DNA of 11,485 nucleotides, from assembly GCA_003542415.1 (NCBI GenBank), contig DPKR01000126.1:2341-13825 (forward strand), given 5' to 3'. Position numbers and translations under genes: made by a program. Shown here in pieces: positions 6,360-11,485 of this stretch. How positions within the stretch are numbered: the first letter of the stretch is position 1; each line of letters opens with the position of its first letter. The notes below the pieces were generated by a model that was not told the origin of the DNA, did not search any database, and saw nothing but the letters and a program-made list of their open reading frames with translations. Source of the DNA: Alphaproteobacteria bacterium (lineage in GTDB: Bacteria > Pseudomonadota > Alphaproteobacteria > RF32 > CAG-239).

Positions 6360-7775
6360 ATGCGTGATTCTTCGCAATTTGGCGGTTCTCTTTTGAACAC
6401 TGTCGGTTTTATACTCATCGCAATATGTGTGGGGTCTTTTGTGGCGTATGCATCGTTGCAAATATGGCACCATCGAAAAATGGCCGAAATAACAACCAAT
6501 ATGACTGAGTTTTTCCAAAAATATCAAGAAGAACTGCCTGAACTGATTAAACAACATGCAAATATCAGCAGTCCGATAGCTCTCAAAAGTTATGGTTTGC
6601 TTGAAAAATGTGAAAATGTGCAGAGTATGTTTGACACCCAAAAAAGTGTTTGTAAATTGCCGTTGGGCGAATTGGATGTGACAACGGAATATAGTCAGGC
6701 AGATTTTAGAACATATATCTACGTGCATTTTAACGATATCTTGAAACGTCGTTCCTGCAAGCAGTTTTTGAATGCAAATTGGCCGGACAGATTGCCGAGC
6801 AGTTTGTGGGGAGAACGTGGGTATATGGGTATTTTGTCTGAAAATACAACAGGCGAGATATATTATTCAAATGAGGCTGCAGAGGGTGAAACACCTCAAA
6901 AACCGGCTCCGGCAGTTGCTGATTTCATTTGTAAACTGTGTCAAAACAGTCGTTATTGCAGTATTCAGTTTTTCTTTGGTGTTCCACTTGAAGAAAAAGT
7001 TAAGTTTCCGTCTGAATTTGCCGGTGAAAACAAATCAGCAGAGGGACAAGAGGGGAAAGTTACAAAAGAAGGAGAAAACACCTATGTGAAGACCGTTGGT
7101 GATACACAAGAAGTGGTAACATATAATGACAACGGAACATATTCAGGGGCAACATTTACCGGTGGCTACGCCGCCAATGTTTACGAAGGAACATGGACTT
7201 CTCAAGGCATTACATCATATAAAAGTTATACGGATGTTGCTAAAACAAATGTTTCTAAACAGCTTGATAATATTAAATATGATAAGGATGGCAATGTCAG
7301 CTCATATGAAAAAGATTCGCAAAAATATTTGTTAATCGGAGATTCGAGTGATTGTTTGATTTTGGATAATGTCACAAATACCAAAAAGCTTGGCGATTGC
7401 AGTGAGCCTTTCAAAAACGAAATATCGTTCGTTGTTTTAAATTATGATGAAAACGGATTGCTCAGCGAAATTTCAAGTCAAGGCGGGGAAGATGCGCTAT
7501 ACAAATTTATTTATGATCCGATGGATGGGAAATTAATCGGATACTGCGATAAAATTAAGGGAGGGTGTCGCAATGTTGTCGACGGCAAAACGGTGAAAGA
7601 TATATTAAAACACAATGTTCCTGATACAATTGGCAAATTTAATACAATGTATAAAGATGTAAAAGAAGAAAGCTTAGAAAAGCCCAAACGGAAAAAGCAC
7701 AAAGTTTTAACGAGGGAAGAAGCAATGAAATATGTGAAAGAAAAAGATAACCAAATCAAAATAAAATTTAAATAA
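6360..7775 (+). CDS. Membrane-anchored pilin-like protein of unknown function with Y-D-G repeats
   Basis: I do not recognise a named family for this 471-residue protein. The N-terminus has a short polar leader ending in QFGG (6-9), then a hydrophobic helix at about 11-35 and a polar stretch starting HHRKM. This resembles a type IV pilin or pseudopilin, although the usual +5 glutamate is absent (Asn13 if cleaved after Gly8). Without cleavage it would be a signal anchor, with the rest outside the cytoplasm. Ten cysteines lie beyond the helix (84, 98, 133, 191, 194, 200, 332, 347, 396, 403), consistent with disulfides. A low-complexity linker at about 220-245 precedes a region with degenerate repeats YNDNG (255), YDKDG (307), YDENG (362) and YDPMDG (385). 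The tail from about 441 is lysine-rich. AAGGA (6347-6351) sits 8 nt before the ATG. A TATAAT at 6288-6293 has no matching -35 element. Confidence 0.7.
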   Translation: MRDSSQFGGSLLNTVGFILIAICVGSFVAYASLQIWHHRKMAEITTNMTEFFQKYQEELPELIKQHANISSPIALKSYGLLEKCENVQSMFDTQKSVCKLPLGELDVTTEYSQADFRTYIYVHFNDILKRRSCKQFLNANWPDRLPSSLWGERGYMGILSENTTGEIYYSNEAAEGETPQKPAPAVADFICKLCQNSRYCSIQFFFGVPLEEKVKFPSEFAGENKSAEGQEGKVTKEGENTYVKTVGDTQEVVTYNDNGTYSGATFTGGYAANVYEGTWTSQGITSYKSYTDVAKTNVSKQLDNIKYDKDGNVSSYEKDSQKYLLIGDSSDCLILDNVTNTKKLGDCSEPFKNEISFVVLNYDENGLLSEISSQGGEDALYKFIYDPMDGKLIGYCDKIKGGCRNVVDGKTVKDILKHNVPDTIGKFNTMYKDVKEESLEKPKRKKHKVLTREEAMKYVKEKDNQIKIKFK

Positions 7776-7788
7776 TTAATCATTAAAT

Positions 7789-7825
7789 AAAACGGCCTGA
7801 TGAAAATCAAGCCGTTTTGTTTTTT
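7789..7825. terminator. Shared hairpin terminator between convergent genes
   Basis: AAAACGGC (7789-7796) pairs with GCCGTTTT (7811-7818). After one C/A mismatch the inner stem TGAT (7798-7801) pairs with ATCA (7806-7809) around the GNRA-type loop GAAA. A T-run follows for the plus strand (GTTTTTT, 7819-7825) and a T-rich stretch on the minus strand. It can therefore end both the pilin-like gene and the convergent hydrolase gene. The last two bases of its T-run are part of the hydrolase stop codon. Confidence 0.88.
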
Positions 7826-8567
7826 ACAAAAATGTATCAAGGGCTGATAAAATTTCTGCAATATCAGAATCTTCATTTAAGCGATGGTTGGCATTTTTCA
7901 AAAGCTTAATTTTAACATTCTGTGTTTTGATTTTTTCAGCAAGCTTTAAGGTTTTGTGCCAATCAACAGATACATCTTGCATGCCCTGCACCAAAACAAC
8001 CGGGCAGTTGATGTCGATCACATCTTTATCCAAAATAAGGTTCTCATTTCCACTTTCTATTAAACGTTTTGTGATGGTAAAGGTGATGTTTTGCCCGGGG
8101 TATGATATTTTGCCGAACTTTTGCATTTCTTCTCTTTGTGCGGGGGTGATGTATTTCATATATTCAACCGTAAAATCGGGGGCTGCAGCAATGCCGACAA
8201 TTCCTTTGATGCGGTTTGGGCGATTGATGGCGGCAATCAGCGAAAGCCAACCGCCCAAGGATGAGCCGACAACAACAATGTTGCCCTCAATATATTTATC
8301 GATAATTTCTAAAATTTGAGCTTTATAGATATTGATATCCGTTTGTTCAAAGTTCTCTTTGTCAGAGCCGTGACCGGCAAGTTCATAGCGATAAAAAGGA
8401 ACATGATGTGTGGCACACCATTTTTTGACTTCTTCCGGTTTGCGTCCCCACGGATCTGAACAAAAACCGTGTGTATAAAGTATGGTAAATTTTTGCGTAT
8501 TGTCAGAATTTGGAATAATATGCTCAAAGTTTGTTTTAAAACCGATGTCATAAGTGCGGGATTGCAT
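7824..8567 (-). CDS. Alpha/beta-fold hydrolase (esterase-like)
   Basis: This is a 247-residue cytoplasmic serine hydrolase. The oxyanion-side motif YTHGFCSD spans 31-38, the nucleophile elbow GSSLGG spans 101-106 with Ser103, the acid is probably Asp198 (VQGMQDVSVDW) and the general base is His228 (NANHRL). IAAAPDFT at 126-133 and the HRL end match alphaproteobacterial alpha/beta hydrolases related to ABHD10-type thioesterases and esterases. The substrate is not readable from the sequence. The start is the ATG at complement 8567-8565, because AAAGGA (complement 8580-8575) lies 7 nt before it. A longer reading frame opens at 8699 but would add 44 residues lacking family similarity and would overlap the divergent glycosyltransferase gene. 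It ends inside the shared terminator and faces the pilin-like gene; the two are unlikely to be functionally linked. Confidence 0.88.
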   Translation of the reverse strand: MQSRTYDIGFKTNFEHIIPNSDNTQKFTILYTHGFCSDPWGRKPEEVKKWCATHHVPFYRYELAGHGSDKENFEQTDINIYKAQILEIIDKYIEGNIVVVGSSLGGWLSLIAAINRPNRIKGIVGIAAAPDFTVEYMKYITPAQREEMQKFGKISYPGQNITFTITKRLIESGNENLILDKDVIDINCPVVLVQGMQDVSVDWHKTLKLAEKIKTQNVKIKLLKNANHRLNEDSDIAEILSALDTFL

Positions 8568-8617
8568 AGTGATATCCTTTATAAAAAAAATAAAACTAAA
8601 AGGAATATAAATTAAAA
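8568..8617. promoter_or_regulatory. Divergent intergenic region between hydrolase and glycosyltransferase
   Basis: Only 50 bp, almost all A and T, separate the two divergent start codons. It carries the hydrolase ribosome-binding site (TCCTTT at 8575-8580, read on the minus strand) and the glycosyltransferase site AGGAA at 8601-8605. There is too little room for two complete promoters, so at least one must extend into the neighbouring coding sequence. No clear hexamer pair could be picked. Confidence 0.4.
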
Positions 8618-9772
8618 ATGACGAAAAATAAAGAAGAAAATCCGGTTGTGTTGCAAGTTTTGCCGGAATTGAACCAAGGCGGTGTTGAACTTGGAACAAT
8701 AGAAATTGCTTCAGAACTGCAAAAAAAAGGAATTAAAAATTTTGTGGCTTCTGAAGGCGGGCGTATGGCTTATCAGTTGGATCGGATGAAGGTTAAGCAT
8801 TTCACACTGCCGCTCAAGACAAAAAATCCGCTTAAATGGTGGATTAACTACAAAAGGCTTGTGAAAATCATTAAAGAAAACGGAATTAATATTGTGCATG
8901 CGCGTTCTCGCGCACCGGCATGGAGTGCATATTGGGCAGCTAAAAAAACAGGTGCGAAGTTTTTGACAACATTTCACGGAACATACGGGCTTAAGCCAAG
9001 ATGGCTCAAATTAAGATATAATCGTGTGATGACGTATGGCGATTTGGTGATTGCTATTTCAAATCATATTAAAGAACATATTATCAAAAACTACGGTTGC
9101 GATGAAAAAAAGATTCGTCTGATACATCGTTGTGTGAATATGGACAACTTTGATGTGTCGAAAATAACGCCTGAACGTATGATTAAATTGATGGAAGAAT
9201 ATCACTTGCCGGAAGACAAAAAAATCATCTTGCTGATTGGGCGTTTAACGCGTTGGAAAGGGCAGCGTTTGATGATTGATGCGTTGGAAAAAATCAAAGA
9301 TATGGACTTTTTCTGTGTGTTCGTTGGCGACGATCAAGGGCGCACATATTACACCGAAGAATTAAAAGAAGCTATTGAAAGCAAAGGTATGGAAGGCAGA
9401 TTTGCCTTTATCAGACATATCAGCGATGTGCCAGCATTGATGATGATTTCAGATGTTGTTGTTTCAGCCTCCTTAGATCCGGAAGCATTCGGGCGTATTG
9501 CCGCCGAAGGAGAGGCAATGGGCAGAATAGTTGTTGCCTCAAACATCGGGGGTTCACTTGAAAATATCAAAGACGGTGTGACCGGCAAGCATTTTGAAGC
9601 GGGAAATGCTGACAGCTTGGCAGACGCATTAAAATGGGCGCTGACGCTCTCAAACGAAGAGCGCAAAAAAATGGGCGAAGCAGCCATCAATTTTGTAAAA
9701 GAAAACTTTACAAAGCAGATTATGTGTGATAAAACACTAGCCGTTTATCGCGAATTGGTAAACATGGATTAA
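8618..9772 (+). CDS. GT4-family glycosyltransferase
   Basis: This is a 384-residue GT-B fold glycosyltransferase. The N-terminal acceptor domain begins VLQVLPELNQGGVELGTIEIA (11-31) and includes VHARSRAPAWSAYWAA (93-108) and TTFHGTYG (117-124). The C-terminal donor domain shows LIGRLTRWKGQ (206-216), with Lys214 a likely nucleotide-sugar contact, and the retaining GT4 EX7E motif Glu289-Glu297 (EAFGRIAAE). The enzyme would add a sugar from a nucleotide donor to a surface glycan or lipid at the cytoplasmic membrane face. It has no signal peptide or membrane helix. Closely similar orphan GT4 proteins are common in Alphaproteobacteria; the sugar and acceptor are unknown. AGGAA at 8601-8605 is the only ribosome-binding candidate and is 12 nt from the ATG, longer than usual. 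thrS follows after 29 bp with no terminator, so co-transcription is likely. Confidence 0.9.
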   Translation: MTKNKEENPVVLQVLPELNQGGVELGTIEIASELQKKGIKNFVASEGGRMAYQLDRMKVKHFTLPLKTKNPLKWWINYKRLVKIIKENGINIVHARSRAPAWSAYWAAKKTGAKFLTTFHGTYGLKPRWLKLRYNRVMTYGDLVIAISNHIKEHIIKNYGCDEKKIRLIHRCVNMDNFDVSKITPERMIKLMEEYHLPEDKKIILLIGRLTRWKGQRLMIDALEKIKDMDFFCVFVGDDQGRTYYTEELKEAIESKGMEGRFAFIRHISDVPALMMISDVVVSASLDPEAFGRIAAEGEAMGRIVVASNIGGSLENIKDGVTGKHFEAGNADSLADALKWALTLSNEERKKMGEAAINFVKENFTKQIMCDKTLAVYRELVNMD

Positions 9773-9801
9773 CAATAACAAAAATTTAAGAGGTTATAAT
9801 A

Positions 9802-11485
9802 ATGATTAAAATTTCATTGCCTGACGGCAGTAAAATGGATATGGCTGAAGGCGTCAAAGGAATTGACGTTGCTTTGGCTATTAGCGCCGGCCTTGCAAAA
9901 GCGGCTTTGGCGGTTAAGGTCAACGATAAATTACAGGATTTATCAACTCCGATCACAACCGATGCAACAGTCACTATTATAACATCAAAAGACAAAGACG
10001 GTTTGCACATTTTGCGCCACAGCACCTCGCACATTATGGCAGAAGCAGTCAAAGAATTGTGGCCGGATGTGCAGGTGACAATCGGCCCGGCCATAGACAA
10101 CGGTTTTTACTATGATTTTGCACGCAAGACGCCGTTTACAGTTGAAGATTTTGAAAAAATCGAAGCTAAAATGCACGAAATTGTTAAACGTGATGAAAAA
10201 ATCGAACGCTTTGTTTTGCCGCGAAATGACGCAATTAAATTTTTTGAAGATAAAGGCGAAAAATATAAGGCTGAAATTATTCGCGATTTGCCGGAAGATG
10301 AAGTGATATCGCTATATAAACAAGGCGACTTTACAGATCTTTGCCGCGGGCCGCACGTGCCTTCGACGGGCAAAGTCGGCGACGCTTTCAAGTTGATGAA
10401 AGTGGCAGGCGCATATTGGCGCGGCGATTCAAACAACGAAATGTTGCAACGCATTTATGCAACAGCATGGGCAGACAAGAAAGATTTGAAGGCTTATTTA
10501 GATATGCTTGAAGAAGCAGCCAAACGCGACCACAGAAAATTAGGTCGCGAGATGGATTTGTTCCATTTTGAGCCGGAATATGCACCGGGTGCTGTTTTTT
10601 GGCATGATAAAGGCTATAAAATCTACCGTAAGTTGATTGAATATATGAGAAACCGCCAACAAAACAACGGTTATGTTGAAATTTCAACGCCGCGTGTGAT
10701 GGACAGAGTTTTATGGGAAACTTCGGGACACTGGGATAAATATGGCGCACACAACTATTCCGGCCAAACGGAAGATAAAAAATGGTTTTGCATTAAACCG
10801 ATGAACTGCCCGGGATGTTTGCTTGTTTATAAGCAAGGGATCAAATCATATCGTGATTTGCCGCTTCGCATTGCAGAGTTTGGTAAAGTCAATCGTTATG
10901 AAGCGTCCGGCGCCTTGATGGGGTTGATGCGTGTGCGTGAATTTACGCAAGATGATGCACACATTTTCTGCACCTTAGAGCAAATGGAAGAAGAATGCAT
11001 CACAACCTTGAAGCTGATTTTTGACATTTATAAAGATTTTGGCTTTGAAGATGTGAAAATTTATCTTTCGACACGCCCTGACAGCATTTATCGTATCGGC
11101 TCGGATGAGGTTTGGGATTTATGCGAAAACTCTCTTGCTAACGCTTTAACAAGACACGGATATAAATATGAAATCAATCCGGGCGAAGGTGCGTTTTACG
11201 GCCCGAAACTCGAATTTATCTTAAAAGACGCTATCGGACGCGAGTGGCAGTGCGGCACTATTCAGGTTGATATGAACTTGCCGGAACGTTTTGATATTTC
11301 ATATATCGGTGAAGACGGCGAAAAACACAGACCTGTGATGTTGCACCGCGCGCTCTTCGGTTCAATCGAGCGCTTTTTAGGCATTTTGATTGAAAACCAT
11401 GCAGGAAAATTGCCGCTTTGGCTCTCACCGCTTCAAGTGATGGTCGCGCCGATTGTCAGCGAGTTTGATGATTATGCACATGAAG
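9802..11485 (+). CDS. thrS: Threonine--tRNA ligase (3' end outside window)
   Basis: ThrRS activates threonine with ATP, charges tRNA(Thr) and edits mis-attached serine. The frame is open from the ATG at 9802 to the last base (561 codons, no stop), so roughly the final 80 residues are missing. Domains in order are TGS (about 1-62), the editing domain with His73, His77, Cys181 and His185 all present, and the class II catalytic core. The core zinc ligands are Cys336, His387 (DDAHIF) and His515 (MLHRALFGS). Motif 2 has Arg365 and Glu367, and motif 3 includes SIERFLG. The anticodon-binding domain is just entered (APIVSEFDD). Differences from the usual sequence are NCPGC (335-339) in place of NCPGH and [11 protein letters not shown] in motif 2. 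AAGAGG (9788-9793) is 8 nt upstream of the ATG, and the glycosyltransferase stop is 29 bp before it. Confidence 0.97.
   Translation, partial: MIKISLPDGSKMDMAEGVKGIDVALAISAGLAKAALAVKVNDKLQDLSTPITTDATVTIITSKDKDGLHILRHSTSHIMAEAVKELWPDVQVTIGPAIDNGFYYDFARKTPFTVEDFEKIEAKMHEIVKRDEKIERFVLPRNDAIKFFEDKGEKYKAEIIRDLPEDEVISLYKQGDFTDLCRGPHVPSTGKVGDAFKLMKVAGAYWRGDSNNEMLQRIYATAWADKKDLKAYLDMLEEAAKRDHRKLGREMDLFHFEPEYAPGAVFWHDKGYKIYRKLIEYMRNRQQNNGYVEISTPRVMDRVLWETSGHWDKYGAHNYSGQTEDKKWFCIKPMNCPGCLLVYKQGIKSYRDLPLRIAEFGKVNRYEASGALMGLMRVREFTQDDAHIFCTLEQMEEECITTLKLIFDIYKDFGFEDVKIYLSTRPDSIYRIGSDEVWDLCENSLANALTRHGYKYEINPGEGAFYGPKLEFILKDAIGREWQCGTIQVDMNLPERFDISYIGEDGEKHRPVMLHRALFGSIERFLGILIENHAGKLPLWLSPLQVMVAPIVSEFDDYAHE

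Noticed and set aside
6328..6396. A 22-codon upstream frame overlapping the start of the pilin-like gene
   Set aside because: It lacks a good ribosome-binding site and is out of frame with the well-placed start at 6360; probably chance.
7888..8319. Plus-strand open frame of 143 codons inside the hydrolase gene
   Set aside because: It is antisense to the catalytic core of a clear alpha/beta hydrolase and has no family features.
8470..8478. Second DnaA-box match (TGTGTATAA)
   Set aside because: It falls in the conserved coding segment for YTHGF of the hydrolase, so it is explained by codons.
8568..8699. N-terminal extension of the alpha/beta hydrolase to an upstream start at 8699
   Set aside because: The extra 44 residues overlap the divergent glycosyltransferase gene, match nothing in the family, and the internal ATG at 8567 has a well-spaced AAAGGA.

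Overview
The window looks like a piece of the chromosome of an AT-rich, anaerobic or fermentative alphaproteobacterium. Three things point to this class. The 96-residue protein at 3969 has the ribbon-helix-helix layout that is widespread in Alphaproteobacteria. The alpha/beta hydrolase and the GT4 glycosyltransferase also read like alphaproteobacterial versions of their families. The presence of hydF, the GTPase that helps build the [FeFe]-hydrogenase H-cluster, argues for hydrogen metabolism, which is unusual in this class. A host-associated gut-type lineage with a low-GC genome would fit, but that placement is inference and no marker-gene comparison was possible.

Layout. 1-2765 is the 3' end of a Sec accessory operon: the end of yajC, then secD (8-bp overlap) and secF, closed by a strong terminator. 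2823-3757 is a single-gene unit for a ten-helix EamA/DMT-type transporter with its own terminator. 3758-3968 is a very AT-rich non-coding stretch leading to the small ribbon-helix-helix gene (3969-4259). Next come a short palindrome and a 12-bp hairpin that abuts the start codon of a TatD-family metal-dependent hydrolase (4320-5051). hydF follows (5101-6279), then a gene for a membrane-anchored, cysteine-rich, pilin-like protein of unknown function (6360-7775). A GAAA-loop hairpin at 7789-7825 separates that gene from a convergent alpha/beta hydrolase on the minus strand (7824-8567). A 50-bp gap separates the hydrolase from a divergent GT4 glycosyltransferase (8618-9772). thrS starts at 9802 and runs off the right edge. 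It has no stop codon inside the window but is a clear, open reading frame to the last base.

How the genes work together. YajC, SecD and SecF form one membrane complex that uses the proton gradient to help SecYEG export proteins. The remaining genes are mostly independent housekeeping or accessory functions in short transcription units. The parts most worth a second look are the tatD ribosome-binding site inside a terminator-like hairpin, the pilin-like protein with degenerate Y-D-x-x-G repeats, the hydF gene without hydE or hydG beside it, and the ThrRS with unusual residues near its active site. I saw no CRISPR array, insertion sequence, rRNA, tRNA or phage module, and no convincing multi-gene novel system.
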